DNA of 64,000 nt from Deltaproteobacteria bacterium. Lineage in GTDB: Bacteria; Desulfobacterota; Binatia; HRBIN30; JACQVA1. The translations under genes and the position numbers were made by a program. The notes under the pieces were generated by a model. That model saw nothing but the letters and a program-made list of their open reading frames with translations. It did no database searches and was not told the origin of the DNA. This document shows, one piece after another, positions 52,064 to 61,249 of this stretch. Position 1 is the first letter of the stretch, and each line of letters starts with the position of its first letter. The DNA is taken from contig JACOST010000013.1 in the NCBI GenBank assembly GCA_016178705.1, positions 1 through 64,000 on the forward strand. Reading direction: 5' to 3'.

Positions 52064-52441
52064 CTATTGCGACCGCGGCCGCAGCAGCACGCGCAAGAGA
52101 TCGCTCTCGGTGATGATCCCCATCAATTTGCCGGCGTCGTCGGTGACCGGCAGACCGCCGACCTTGCGCTCCAGCATCAGTTTGGCGGCGGCCTCGACCG
52201 GTTCGTCGGGACCAATCGTGAACGGCTGCTCCACCATCGCGGCGTCGACGCGGGTGGTCGGCAGGTAGCCGGCGAACGGGCGCAAATCACCTTGCGCTAG
52301 CATGCCGATGAGCGCGCCCGACACGTCGAGAACCGGCAACCGTCGATAGCGGCCGCGGATCATCTTGTCCTGCGCCAGCGCGAGCATGTCGCGCGGGCTA
52401 ATGGTTTGCGGATTCGCGGTCATCCAGTCCCGAACGGTCAT
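52064..52441 (-). CDS. CBS-domain pair protein
   Basis: This is a 125-residue protein with two CBS motifs: MTANPQTISPRDMLALAQDKMIRGRYRRLPVLD...IGMLAQGDL and MVEQPFTIGPDEPVEAAAKLMLERKVGGLPVTDDAGKLMGIITESDL. Such pairs bind adenine nucleotides and sense energy state. A second CBS pair is at 54214. The ATG at 52441 is chosen; the frame to 52603 is unsupported. Confidence 0.93.
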   Translation of the reverse strand: MTVRDWMTANPQTISPRDMLALAQDKMIRGRYRRLPVLDVSGALIGMLAQGDLRPFAGYLPTTRVDAAMVEQPFTIGPDEPVEAAAKLMLERKVGGLPVTDDAGKLMGIITESDLLRVLLRPRSQ

Positions 52442-52617
52442 CGTAACGTTGCCTCCGCCAGCGGTTGCCGGCTTCGATGAGCGAGCAGCAGCATGCGTGC
52501 CGTGCGTCCCGGCTACGCAACCCACGGAAATCGACGCGCCGAAAAAGCTATGGCGTAGCGAATTTCGGAATGTTACTTTCGCCTGCGAGAAGACTCGGAG
52601 CACGGGGGGAATCTAAA

Positions 52618-53412
52618 ATGGGACGATTCGAGGGCAAGGTCGGCTTCGTCACCGGCGGCGGCACCGGGATCGGGTTCGCCTGCGCCGGTGCGATTGTCGC
52701 CGGCGGCGGCCGCGTGATGCTCGCCGGGCGCCGCGCCGAGATCGTCGGCGAGGCCGCCCGCGCGCTCGGGAAGGCAGCGTCATGGATCGCGTGCGATGTC
52801 ACCGACGACGCGTCGGTCGCGGCCGCCGTCGCCACCACGGTCGAACGGTTCGGACCGCTGCGGCTCGCCGTCAACGCGGCCGGCGGCGGCTCGATTGGCA
52901 GCGTGCTCAACGCCACCACCGAAGAGTTCGCGCAAACGATCGACACCAATCTCATCGGGGTCTTTCGTTGTTTGCACGCCCAGGCGCGCGCGATGAAGGC
53001 AGCCGGCGGCGGCAGCATCGTCAACATCAGTTCGATCGCCGGCGCGCTCACTCACCGCTGGATGACCGCCTACTGCGCGTCGAAAGCGGCGGTGAACATG
53101 CTCACCCGCTGCGCCGCCGACGATCTCGGCGAACACGGCATCCGCGTCAACGCCGTCATGCCCGGGCTCGTCCCGACTGACTTGGCCGCGCCCTTGACCA
53201 ATGCCGAGGAGGCAGTGGCCGACTACTTGCGTTGTATGCCGTTGTCGCGGCTCGGCACAACCGAGGACGTGGCGAACGCCGTCAGCTTTCTCTTGAGTGA
53301 TGACGCCGCGTGGGTGACCGGCCAATGTCTCGGCGTCGACGGCGGGCATACGATTCGGCGCGGTCCCGAACTGGTCCCGCTGTTTCGCCATATTCTCCCC
53401 GTGGAACGCTGA
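52618..53412 (+). CDS. Short-chain dehydrogenase/reductase
   Basis: This is a 264-residue classical SDR. The cofactor motif is VTGGGTGIGFACA, NAAG appears as VNAAGGGS, and the catalytic Ser-Tyr-Lys set is NISSIAG...AYCASKA. The C-terminal motif is WVTGQCLGVDGGHTIRRG. Arg at AGRRAE suggests NADP(H). The substrate is unknown. The ATG at 52618 is preceded by GGGGGGAAT. Confidence 0.95.
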   Translation: MGRFEGKVGFVTGGGTGIGFACAGAIVAGGGRVMLAGRRAEIVGEAARALGKAASWIACDVTDDASVAAAVATTVERFGPLRLAVNAAGGGSIGSVLNATTEEFAQTIDTNLIGVFRCLHAQARAMKAAGGGSIVNISSIAGALTHRWMTAYCASKAAVNMLTRCAADDLGEHGIRVNAVMPGLVPTDLAAPLTNAEEAVADYLRCMPLSRLGTTEDVANAVSFLLSDDAAWVTGQCLGVDGGHTIRRGPELVPLFRHILPVER

Positions 53413-53439
53413 CCTTCGTCACGAGGTGCGGGTCAAACG

Positions 53440-54180
53440 ATGTCGTCATCGAAATTCGCAGCCACGGCTCTGATTGTCGTGGTAATCATGGGCGCGGCGT
53501 GTTCCCGTGATCTGTCGGCTCGGCGCGCGGCCGGATCACCCGACGACATCGCGTGGCAAGAGACCAACGACGCGGGGCAGGCCGCGTTCAAGCAAGGGCG
53601 CTACGAAGAAGCCGCGGCGCTGTTCAATCGCGCCGTCACGCAAGCCGCGCCCTTCGGTCCCAACGACGGCCGCCTCGCCACCAGCCTCAACAACGTCGCT
53701 GCGGTCGACCGCGTGCAGCACAAATACGCCGAGGCGGAGACGCTCGACCGCCAAGCACTAGAAATCCAGGAACGCGTGCTCGGCCCCAACCACTTGTTCG
53801 TTGCGACCACGCTGCTCGCACTCGCCGACAGTTGTCGCGCCCAAGGGCGCTACGATGACGCCGAGCCGCTGGTGCTGCGCGCACTAGTCATTCGCACAAA
53901 GTCGCTCGGCCCCGACCACACCGATGTGGCGGCCGCCCGCTTCGCGTTGGCGCAGATCTACGCCGCGCAAGGACGCTACGAAGCCGCCGCGCCCCTCTAT
54001 GCGGAGACGCTCGCCACCTACGAGAAGAACCTCGGACCCAATCACGCGGCCGTCGCGCGTGTGCTCGACAACTACGCCGCCCTGCTGCGTCGCAGTCCGC
54101 GCGCCGCCGAAGCCGCCGCGCTCGAAGCGCGCGCGCAAGCCATTCGCGCCAGCCAACCCGCACCGCATCCAACCCACTGA
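53440..54180 (+). CDS. TPR-repeat lipoprotein
   Basis: This is a 246-residue protein. The signal ends IVVVIMGAAC, an acceptable lipobox, so Cys21 would be acylated. From residue 40 there are four to five tetratricopeptide units with the kinesin-light-chain-like pattern (YAEAETLDRQALEIQERVLGPNH; YDDAEPLVLRALVIRTKSLGPDH; YEAAAPLYAETLATYEKNLGPNH). It is probably a scaffold in the envelope. It begins 27 bases after the SDR gene on the same strand. Confidence 0.92.
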   Translation: MSSSKFAATALIVVVIMGAACSRDLSARRAAGSPDDIAWQETNDAGQAAFKQGRYEEAAALFNRAVTQAAPFGPNDGRLATSLNNVAAVDRVQHKYAEAETLDRQALEIQERVLGPNHLFVATTLLALADSCRAQGRYDDAEPLVLRALVIRTKSLGPDHTDVAAARFALAQIYAAQGRYEAAAPLYAETLATYEKNLGPNHAAVARVLDNYAALLRRSPRAAEAAALEARAQAIRASQPAPHPTH

Positions 54181-54213
54181 GATGCGAGCGCGGTCGAGGG
54201 GCGCCTCGAACCC

Positions 54214-54663
54214 TCAGTCCGATTCCAATTCCGGCAGCTCGGCCTTGGTCTCGGCCACGTCGAGCAGCCGCGCGAGGTAGCGTAAGCAATCGCCCTCGCT
54301 CAATAGACCGACGATCCGATCGCCCGCGATCACCACGACGCACCCGATCTTCTTGTTCAACATCATCTCGACCGCTTCGCGCAGCGGCGCGGTCGGCTGC
54401 ACGCTGAACACCGCGGCGGTCATGACTTCCCGAATCTTCACCTTCGCCAGCCACTCCCGCTCGGTGGAGGAGCGAAACTGCAGCACCGACGAAATCGCCG
54501 CGCGAAAGAGATCACGCTGCGACAGAATGCCGACCAGCTTCCGATCCGAGACGATCGGCATGTGGCGGATGCGTCCCAGCCGCATGATGTCGTCAGCAAG
54601 ATCCAACGTATCGGACGCATCGAGCGTCACCACTTCGGTCACCATCAAGTCACGTACGAGCAT
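54214..54663 (-). CDS. CBS-domain pair protein
   Basis: This is a 149-residue protein. Two CBS motifs (LMVTEVVTLDASDTLDLADDIMRLGRIRHMPIVSD...VGILSQRDL and VMTAAVFSVQPTAPLREAVEMMLNKKIGCVVVIAGDRIVGLLSEGDCL) are separated by an amphipathic linker with a Trp. The C-terminal tail is acidic (ETKAELPELESD). It diverges from the kinase cluster with a 245-base spacer, and may sense nucleotide state alongside it; this is inferred from position. Confidence 0.92.
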   Translation of the reverse strand: MLVRDLMVTEVVTLDASDTLDLADDIMRLGRIRHMPIVSDRKLVGILSQRDLFRAAISSVLQFRSSTEREWLAKVKIREVMTAAVFSVQPTAPLREAVEMMLNKKIGCVVVIAGDRIVGLLSEGDCLRYLARLLDVAETKAELPELESD

Positions 54664-54908
54664 GGTCGCTGTAGTTTCCAAGATGTGTGCCGCGATGAGT
54701 TCGCGCCGGCGAACCCGAGTGATGTGTTCGACTCCGCTGTATTTCGCAACCCAATAGCGACACTGCTTCCCGACTTTCGGAAGCGCATCGTCAGTGCTGC
54801 GAAGTTGAGTAGATGCTTGACACGCCGCCTGATGCAAACTCCCTTGACTGAGTAGATCAAGAGGGTGACACTCTGTGTTGGTACCACTCAGCGAACAAAG
54901 ACAGTCGG
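54664..54908. other. Spacer between CBS gene and kinase cluster
   Basis: This holds TTGACT-N17-GACACT (weak promoter, about 54853-54882) and the interrupted palindrome CTTGA-N9-TCAAG. TTGACA near 54815 has no suitable -10. The minus-strand frame continues open but shows no family likeness. Confidence 0.3.
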
Positions 54909-56402
54909 ATGACCGTGTCCGAGCGAGAACTGACAGCTTCACCACATCAGTTGAACGCCGCTTTCCCCACGCGTGCGAACGACCGCGTCGCAACCCGTTC
55001 GTGGGCTGAGCGTGCGATCACCATCGGTATCGCCCTCGCCTTCACAACGATCGGAGCGATCGCGATTGTTTCCTACCGCGCCATCGACCGGCTCGTGAAC
55101 GACGCGGCGTCCGTGGCGCGCACTCGCGACGTACTGCAAGCCTCCTATGAGCTGCGGGCGACCCTCACGCAGGCGCAGAGCGGCTATCGTGGGTACGCCG
55201 CGACCATAAACGAGCGCTTCTCGCAACCGTTCGCTACCGCCGTCGAGCAAGTCGACGAACAAGTTGCCCGCCTGCACCGTCTGACCGCCGACAATCCCGC
55301 GCAACAGCATCGTCTCGATACGCTGAAACCGCTCGCCGCCTCGCTGCTCGCCTTTGGCCGGGAAGTGATGCAGACGACCAAGGCGCGGGGCCTGGGAGCA
55401 GCGGCCGAGTCACTCGCTACCGCGCGCGGGCTGACATTGATGGACGAGATCAGTGCGCTGCTCGCCGAGTTGAACGCCGATGAAGACTCCTTGCTCGCAG
55501 TCCGCACCGCAGCCTCGCAGGCGAGCCGGCAACAGACAATGGTAGCGTTTTTCGGTCTCACCATCTTGGCGCTCGTGATGCTGGGCATCGTGGCCTTCGT
55601 AACCACCCGCGACATCGGCCAGCGCAAACGGACGGAAGCTGCGCTGCGTCGCGGGCGCGACCAACTGGAAATTCGGGTGGCGGAGCGCACCGCCGAGTTG
55701 GCCCGCTCCAACGTCGAACTGGAGCAGTTCGCCGCGGCCGCGTCGCACGATCTTCAGGAGCCGCTGCGCAAGATTCAAACGTTCGGCGAACGGCTGCTCG
55801 CGAGGCACGCCGACGCACTTGTGCCCGAGGCGCGCGACTACGTCGATCGCATGCGCAACGCCGCCGGCCGCATGCAGGCAATGATCAACGCATTGCTGAC
55901 CTTCTCGCGCATCACTACCAAAGCGCAAGCTTTTGAGTCGATCGACCTCACCGTCGCCGCCCGCGAAGCGGTTGCGGATCTCGAAACCCGCATCGAACAA
56001 GCGCACGGCCGGGTCGAGGTCGCGCCCTTGCCCCACGTCGACGCCGACCCCACCCAAATGCGGCTGCTACTGATGAATCTGATCGGAAACGCGCTCAAGT
56101 TTCATCGCCCCGACACGCCCCCCGTCGTTCGTCTCTGCGCCAACGGAGCCCTCGCAGATTCGGGGACGATAGCGATTGCGGTGGCTGACAACGGTATCGG
56201 TTTCGACGAGCGGTACAGCGATCGCATCTTCACGATGTTCCAGCGCCTACACGGGCGCGGGGAATACGAGGGTACCGGTATCGGTCTCGCCATCTGCGCC
56301 AAGATTGCCAAGCGCCACGGTGGTACTATCACCGCGCGTAGCGCACCCGGCGAGGGTGCAACGTTCATCATCACCCTGCCGGTTCACCAGGATCGCTCAT
56401 GA
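54909..56402 (+). CDS. CHASE3-type membrane sensor histidine kinase
   Basis: This is a 497-residue protein. Two membrane helices (about 34-56 and 210-232) enclose a helical periplasmic domain of about 150 residues with LRATLTQAQSGYRGYAATINERF, typical of CHASE3. A coiled linker leads to HisKA, with phosphorylation site AAASHDLQEPLRKIQTF (the SHDLQEPLR variant). The HATPase has NLIGNALKFHRPD, DNGIGFDERY and GTGIGLAICAKIAKRHGG. It overlaps the next kinase gene by four bases (ATGA). The output is probably the stand-alone receiver at 57984. Confidence 0.95.
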   Translation: MTVSERELTASPHQLNAAFPTRANDRVATRSWAERAITIGIALAFTTIGAIAIVSYRAIDRLVNDAASVARTRDVLQASYELRATLTQAQSGYRGYAATINERFSQPFATAVEQVDEQVARLHRLTADNPAQQHRLDTLKPLAASLLAFGREVMQTTKARGLGAAAESLATARGLTLMDEISALLAELNADEDSLLAVRTAASQASRQQTMVAFFGLTILALVMLGIVAFVTTRDIGQRKRTEAALRRGRDQLEIRVAERTAELARSNVELEQFAAAASHDLQEPLRKIQTFGERLLARHADALVPEARDYVDRMRNAAGRMQAMINALLTFSRITTKAQAFESIDLTVAAREAVADLETRIEQAHGRVEVAPLPHVDADPTQMRLLLMNLIGNALKFHRPDTPPVVRLCANGALADSGTIAIAVADNGIGFDERYSDRIFTMFQRLHGRGEYEGTGIGLAICAKIAKRHGGTITARSAPGEGATFIITLPVHQDRS

Positions 56403-57967
56403 ATACCGACGAACAGGCCGGGAGCGCACAGCATGGAGGCGAACGAGCACTGCGCCAGAGCGAAGCCCTTACGCGCGCGATCCTCGATGCAGCCGTCGAT
56501 CCGGTCATCACCATCGACGAGCACGGCAACGTGCAATCATGGAATCCCGCGGCCGAACGTTTATTCGGCTACGCGGCCGCCGAGGTCATCGGTCACAACG
56601 TCAACATACTGATGCCGTCGCCCTACAGCGAAGAACACGATCAGTATCTGGCCAACTATCGCCGTACCGGTGAGCGTAAGCTCATCGGCATTGGCCGCGA
56701 GGTCATCGGCCGGCGCAAAGATGGTACGCTCTTTCCGCTCGATCTCGCCGTCGGCGAGGCGCACATCGGCGATCAGCGCATCTTTACCGGCATCATTCGC
56801 GACATCACTGCACGCAAGCAGGCCGAGAACGGCCTGCGCCAGAGCGAAGCCCGCACGCGAGCGATCCTCGATGCTGCGGCCGATCCCATCATCACCATCG
56901 ACGAGCACGGCAACGTGCAATCGTTCAATCCCGCAGCCGAGCGCCTGTTCGGCTACGCGGCCGCCGAGGTCATCGGTCGCAACGTCAACATGCTGATGCC
57001 GTCGCCCTACAGCGAAGAGCACGATCAGTATCTGGCCAACTATCGCCGCACCGGCGAGCGCAAGATCATCGGCATTGGCCGCGAGGTCCTCGGCCGGCGC
57101 AAAGACGGGACCCTCTTTCCGCTCGAACTCGCCGTCAGCGAGGCGTACATCGGCGAGCAGCACATCTTCACCGGCATCATTCGCGACATCACCGAGCGCA
57201 AGCATCGGGAAGACGAGTTGCAACGGAGTCTGGCCGAGCTGGCGCGCTCCAATCGAGAGCTGGAACAATTCGCCCACATCGCCTCGCACGATCTCCAGGA
57301 GCCGTTGCGAAAGATCCAATCGTTCAGTGACCGGCTGATCAGCAAGTACGCCTCGGCTCTCCCGGATGAGGCTCGCGACTACCTGACACGCGCCGGCGAT
57401 GCCGCGAACCGCATGGGGACACTGATCGACGACCTAATGTCCTTTTCCCGCGTCACCGCCAAGACGCATCCGTTCACCAGCGTCGACCTCAACATGGTGT
57501 TGCGAGGCGTGGTCTCCGATCTCGAGACTCGCCTCGATCAAACGCAGGGCCGAATCGAGACCGAGGAGTTGCCAACGATCGAGGCCGATCCGATGCAGAT
57601 GCGCCAACTATTCCAGAATCTGCTCAGCAACGCCCTGAAGTTTCATCGCCCCAACGCGCCACCGGTCGTTCGCGTCTTCACCGACGAGACCGCGTCGACA
57701 CCCGATTCGGCGACGATCCTGATCGCCGACAACGGGATTGGCTTCGAAGAGAAGTATCTCGACCGCATCTTCACCATTTTCCAACGACTGCGCGTCCGCA
57801 GTGAGTATCCGGGAACCGGGCTCGGGTTGGCGATCTGCCGGAAAATCGTCGACCGTCATCAGGGCGACATCACCGCGCGCAGCACCCCCGGCCATGGGGC
57901 GACCTTCGCTGTGACGCTGCCACTGCGACATCGCAGCGACGAGCGCGGCTCCACGCTGGGCTCGTGA
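56399..57967 (+). CDS. Soluble double-PAS histidine kinase
   Basis: This is a 522-residue protein with no membrane segment. Two PAS domains (about residues 20-140 and 148-268) are nearly identical and carry FixL-like features (ITIDEHGNVQSFNPAAERLFGYAAAEVIG; RRKDGTLFPLELAVSE; FTGIIRDIT). HisKA follows with HIASHDLQEPLRKIQSF and HATPase with NLLSNALKFHRPN, DNGIGFEEKY and GTGLGLAICRKIVDRHQG. FixL-type PAS can hold haem for oxygen sensing; the proximal His cannot be verified by eye. It is ATGA-coupled to the preceding kinase. The kinase cores of both genes are closely related, pointing to duplication. Confidence 0.95.
   Translation: MNTDEQAGSAQHGGERALRQSEALTRAILDAAVDPVITIDEHGNVQSWNPAAERLFGYAAAEVIGHNVNILMPSPYSEEHDQYLANYRRTGERKLIGIGREVIGRRKDGTLFPLDLAVGEAHIGDQRIFTGIIRDITARKQAENGLRQSEARTRAILDAAADPIITIDEHGNVQSFNPAAERLFGYAAAEVIGRNVNMLMPSPYSEEHDQYLANYRRTGERKIIGIGREVLGRRKDGTLFPLELAVSEAYIGEQHIFTGIIRDITERKHREDELQRSLAELARSNRELEQFAHIASHDLQEPLRKIQSFSDRLISKYASALPDEARDYLTRAGDAANRMGTLIDDLMSFSRVTAKTHPFTSVDLNMVLRGVVSDLETRLDQTQGRIETEELPTIEADPMQMRQLFQNLLSNALKFHRPNAPPVVRVFTDETASTPDSATILIADNGIGFEEKYLDRIFTIFQRLRVRSEYPGTGLGLAICRKIVDRHQGDITARSTPGHGATFAVTLPLRHRSDERGSTLGS
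56456..57199 (+). repeat. Tandem duplication of a PAS-coding segment
   Basis: A segment of 384 bases (128 codons) is repeated directly: 56456-56815 matches 56840-57199 with only scattered, mostly third-position differences, for example the shared ATCACCATCGACGAGCACGG. This points to a recent tandem duplication inside the gene. Confidence 0.88.
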
Positions 57968-57983
57968 GCATAGGAGGTAGTCG

Positions 57984-58436
57984 ATGAAAGGCAACCGCAC
58001 CAGCATCACGATTGTGATGGCCGACGATGACCAGGAAGACTGCATAATGACCCGCGATGCCTTGGCCGAGAGCCGTGTCGTAAATGATCTCCGCTTCGTC
58101 CAAGACGGGGAGGAGTTGATGGACTATCTGCTTCGCCGCGGGTCGTATGAGGCTCTTGGCGCCGCCCCACGCCCGGGCTTGATCTTGCTCGATCTCAACA
58201 TGCCACGGAAGGACGGGCGCGAAGCCTTGCGCCAAATCAAAGGCGACGCCCAGTTGCGCGACATCCCGATCGTGGTGCTCACCACCTCCAAGTCCGAGGA
58301 AGACATCCTGCGCAGCTATACCAGCGGAGCCAGCTCGTTCATCACCAAGCCAGTCACCTTTGGAGGTTTGGTCGAAGTGATGAAGACCCTGGGCCAGTAC
58401 TGGTTCGACATCGTCGATCTGCCGATGCAGCCATAG
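57984..58436 (+). CDS. Stand-alone response regulator receiver (Rcp1-like)
   Basis: This is a 150-residue single receiver domain. The acidic pocket is MADDDQED, the phospho-acceptor Asp lies in [13 protein letters not shown], Thr in [11 protein letters not shown] and Lys in FITKPVTF. There is no output domain. The extended loop before LILLD ([15 protein letters not shown]) is typical of receivers paired with phytochrome-like and SHDLQEPLR kinases. The ribosome site AGGAGGT is strong. It lies between two kinases and probably links them as a phosphorelay partner. Confidence 0.95.
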   Translation: MKGNRTSITIVMADDDQEDCIMTRDALAESRVVNDLRFVQDGEELMDYLLRRGSYEALGAAPRPGLILLDLNMPRKDGREALRQIKGDAQLRDIPIVVLTTSKSEEDILRSYTSGASSFITKPVTFGGLVEVMKTLGQYWFDIVDLPMQP

Positions 58437-58461
58437 CGCGCTTGCCAGAAGGAGTTGCCCG

Positions 58462-59718
58462 ATGGCCCACCCAACGTCCGCGGCCCACAACTTCGCCAAT
58501 CGGGCACCACCGACGGCGACGAGCAACCGCCCGGTGCGCGTACTGCTGATCGAGGACGATCAAGACGACTACATCCTCACGCGTGACCTGCTCAACGAGA
58601 TCGATGGGGAGCGCTTCGATATCGAGTGGGTGCCTGACTACGAAGGTGCGCACGCGGCGCTGGTTCGCCAGGAGCATGACGTGTATTTGCTCGACTATCG
58701 CCTGGGTGATCACAGCGGCATCGAGTTCTTGCGCGAGGCCGAAGCTCTCGGCTGTCAGGCGCCAGTGATCGTCCTCACCGGCCAAGGCAGCCGCGATGTC
58801 GACCTCGAGGCCATGCAAGCCGGTGCGGCCTACTACCTCGCCAAAGCCAGGATTGATGCGCCGTTGTTGGAACGCACCATTCGCTACGCGTTGCAGCTGC
58901 GCCAGGTCGAAGACCAAGTGCGTCGCCTCAATGCTGAACTCGAAGAACGTGTGCACGAGCGCACCACGCAACTGGAAGCCGCCAACCAGGAATTGGAAGC
59001 CTTCAGCTATTCGGTGTCGCATGACCTGCGGGCGCCGCTGCGGGGGATCAGCGGATTCAGCAAAGCCCTGATGGAAGACTACGCCGCGCAGCTTGACGAG
59101 CAAGGCCAGCACTACCTCAAGCGCATCAACGCCGCCGCCACGCGCATGGGCGATCTCATCGCCGACCTGCTGTCGCTGGCGCGCGTCACGCGCACCGAGA
59201 TGACGTATCGCGCGGTCGATCTCAGCGCCTTGGCGCAGGACATCCTCGCCGAACTCCGCAACGCCAATCCCGATCGCCGCATCGACTTGATCGTTGCCCC
59301 CAATATCACCGCTCGCGGCGATGCGCTTCTCCTCCGGACCGTGATGGAGAACCTACTCGGCAATGCCTGGAAGTACACCGGCAAGCAGCCGTCCGCGCGC
59401 ATCGAATTCGGAGTGCTGAATGCGGAGTTTGGAATCGAGCGAGTTGGACCGTCCGCGTCGGACACTCTGTCTTCCGAACTGTGCGCTCTCCATTCGCCAG
59501 TGTTTTTCGTCCGTGACGACGGTGCCGGGTTCGATATGAAGTACGCCGCCAGACTCTTTGGCGCATTCCAACGTCTGCACAATAGTCGAGAATTCGAGGG
59601 CACGGGAGTCGGGTTGGCAACCGTGCAACGAATCGTTCGCCGCCACGGCGGCCGGGTGTGGGCCGAGGCGGCCGTCGGCCGCGGCGCCACGTTCTACTTC
59701 ACGCTGCCGCCAGTCTAG
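58462..59718 (+). CDS. Receiver-histidine kinase hybrid with an inserted repeat
   Basis: This is a 418-residue protein. The N-terminal receiver domain (about 25-150) has LIEDDQDD, phospho-acceptor [18 protein letters not shown] and AKARI. A coiled helix leads to HisKA with [18 protein letters not shown] and HATPase with [13 protein letters not shown] and [11 protein letters not shown]...[18 protein letters not shown]. Between the N box and the DDGAGF box, residues about 315-346 ([20 protein letters not shown] and on) have no counterpart in related kinases and look like an in-frame repeat insertion. It could take phosphate on the receiver and pass control to its own kinase. Confidence 0.92.
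   Translation: MAHPTSAAHNFANRAPPTATSNRPVRVLLIEDDQDDYILTRDLLNEIDGERFDIEWVPDYEGAHAALVRQEHDVYLLDYRLGDHSGIEFLREAEALGCQAPVIVLTGQGSRDVDLEAMQAGAAYYLAKARIDAPLLERTIRYALQLRQVEDQVRRLNAELEERVHERTTQLEAANQELEAFSYSVSHDLRAPLRGISGFSKALMEDYAAQLDEQGQHYLKRINAAATRMGDLIADLLSLARVTRTEMTYRAVDLSALAQDILAELRNANPDRRIDLIVAPNITARGDALLLRTVMENLLGNAWKYTGKQPSARIEFGVLNAEFGIERVGPSASDTLSSELCALHSPVFFVRDDGAGFDMKYAARLFGAFQRLHNSREFEGTGVGLATVQRIVRRHGGRVWAEAAVGRGATFYFTLPPV
59404..59499. repeat. In-frame inserted repeat within the kinase HATPase domain
   Basis: This stretch of about 96 bases has GAATTCGGAGTGCTGAATGC at the left. Its other-strand translation gives [15 protein letters not shown]-type strings, as seen for a common intergenic repeat family. 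The length is a multiple of three and the reading frame stays open. Borders are approximate. Confidence 0.5.
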
Positions 59719-59770
59719 TCATCGCGATCACGGGCAGTTCGTCGGACCGTAGGCCGATAGCGTCGCCGGG

Positions 59771-60523
59771 TCACGGCTTGGTTGCCGCGAAACGCAACCG
59801 CACGTAGTCGGCGGTCCACTGACCTTGGGCGTCGCACAGCGCCGGGCGCGCGGCCTCTCTGACTTCGTCGATGAACGCGGCGCGCTCGGCTGCCGGCAAC
59901 ACGGCGGTGAAACTCTCAGCGAAGGTTTCGAGCCAGCCCGTGATGTCTCCCGGCAATGGCGTTGGGCGCGGAATGAGCGCGAGGTAGTTCACGACGAACC
60001 CACCAGCCCTGAGTCGCTGGCCGTAGTCCTCAGCGGTCGGAAAGTACCAGGGGTTCGCGGCGGCGCCATCGACCCCGCGGCGATCGAGCGCGGCGACCAG
60101 CGCGCGGGCGATAGTCGCCACGCAACCATTTCCACCGAACTCGGCGACAAACCGTCCGCCCGGTTTGAGCGCGCGCCCGACGCCGGCGATCACGTCGTCG
60201 GCGCGCCGCATCCAGTGCATCGCCGCGTTGCTGAAGACCGCATCGAATTCGTTTTCGAAGCTCAAGCGCTCGCCGTCCATCACCTGCGCATCGAGTCCGC
60301 GGGCGCGCGCTGCCGCGATCTGCTCGGCGCTGCCGTCAACTCCGACGACCGCGCAACCCAAGGCAACGAGCTTTTCGGTCAATGCACCATCACCACAACC
60401 GAGGTCGAGGATGCGTTCGCCGGCTTTCGGCGCGAGCAACTCCACCACCGGCATGCCGAGGTCGGCGACAAAGCGCGCGTTGCGCGCATAGCGTTCCGGA
60501 TCCCACGTCTGCTGCGTTGTCAT
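59771..60523 (-). CDS. SAM-dependent methyltransferase (trans-aconitate-methyltransferase-like)
   Basis: This is a 250-residue class I methyltransferase. Motif I is ERILDLGCGDGALTEKLV, the SAM acidic residue is in VVGVDGSAEQI, then FDAVFSNAAMHWM, and LKPGGRFVAEFGG closes the core. The WDPERYARNARFVADLG opening and the C-terminal region (GWLETFAESFTAVLP) are like Tam and related enzymes. The substrate is unknown. It is convergent with the receiver-kinase gene. Confidence 0.93.
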   Translation of the reverse strand: MTTQQTWDPERYARNARFVADLGMPVVELLAPKAGERILDLGCGDGALTEKLVALGCAVVGVDGSAEQIAAARARGLDAQVMDGERLSFENEFDAVFSNAAMHWMRRADDVIAGVGRALKPGGRFVAEFGGNGCVATIARALVAALDRRGVDGAAANPWYFPTAEDYGQRLRAGGFVVNYLALIPRPTPLPGDITGWLETFAESFTAVLPAAERAAFIDEVREAARPALCDAQGQWTADYVRLRFAATKP

Positions 60524-60558
60524 AGACTCCTATGTGTGTTCCGTCTTAGCGCGGGCTT

Positions 60559-60597
60559 CGCCCGCAGTCCAAGGTTGAAAGTCCAAAGTCGAAAGTG
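60559..60597. repeat. Short direct-repeat element (GTCCAAAGTCGAAAGT type)
   Basis: AGTCCAAGGTTGAAAGTCC and AAAGTCCAAAGTCGAAAGT are overlapping direct repeats, with GCGGGCTTCGCCCGC, a 6-bp hairpin, just to the left (60550-60564). This is a common intergenic filler in such genomes. The rest of 60524-60672 holds nothing I can name. Confidence 0.5.
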
Positions 60598-60672
60598 GCT
60601 GGCAGAATGTTTCTCGCAGCGCCGGCTTTGCGCAAGAAGTCGACTCTGCACAAAAGGTCGGTTTGGAGGGCG

Positions 60673-61136
60673 CTACGTCTCGGAGTTGAAGGACACCAAC
60701 CACCGCACGGCGGTCTCCTCTTCGTCAAAGACCGCGACGGCCTCCATCGCGTCCTTGAGAAATGTCTTCACCACGACCCTGGACGCACTCCGGGCCTGCA
60801 TCGTGGGCGCATAGTACGCGATCGCTGAGAACAGCTCTGCGGTCTTTGGTGCCAACATCTGTAGTGCCCCGAAGGATGGGGAGTAGGAATGGCTCCGATC
60901 AATCAGCAACGGAACCCTTTCCCCCGAAGAAAACGCACGGCCGCCGTGAGAAGCTCAGCCGCCTCTTGCTCCGTCGTCTCGTGATTCGGGCTCGGCTGTA
61001 GGTGCAGAATGCGCTCACCCCGCCACCACACAACGCCCGCAACCGATCTGAAAATTTCAGTCTTCATATGGACGGAAGCCGTAGCGACCAAGCCATGCCT
61101 GTCGGCCAAAACATGGGCGACGCGCGGGCTAGGCAT
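60673..61136 (-). pseudogene. STAS-like gene broken by a one-base frameshift
   Basis: The first frame (61136-60903) ends ...TEQEAAELLTAAVRFLRGKGFR and then stops after one more codon. The second (about 60909-60673) begins LLIDRSHSYSPSF and ends MEAVAVFDEEETAVRWLVS. Joined as GKGFR-LLIDRS they give a protein of about 155 residues with the strand-helix order of SpoIIAA/STAS-like proteins, including the closing F-x-D-E-E-E-x-A-x-x-W-L motif. One base appears to be missing near 60908. The N-terminal Met is probably the one before KTEIFRSV (near 61070). Confidence 0.5.
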
Positions 61137-61249
61137 CTCCTCCCGAAAGGGCTGGAAGCTTATTCAGCCGCGAGCGCCCCGAACCGGCGCGTCGTCCCGA
61201 CCATACCTGCGCACGAGACTTGATCAAAGGCAAAGCTTGACTCGAACGA

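Noticed and set aside
54815-54820. TTGACA as promoter of the kinase cluster
   Set aside because: No acceptable -10 box at 16-19 bases.
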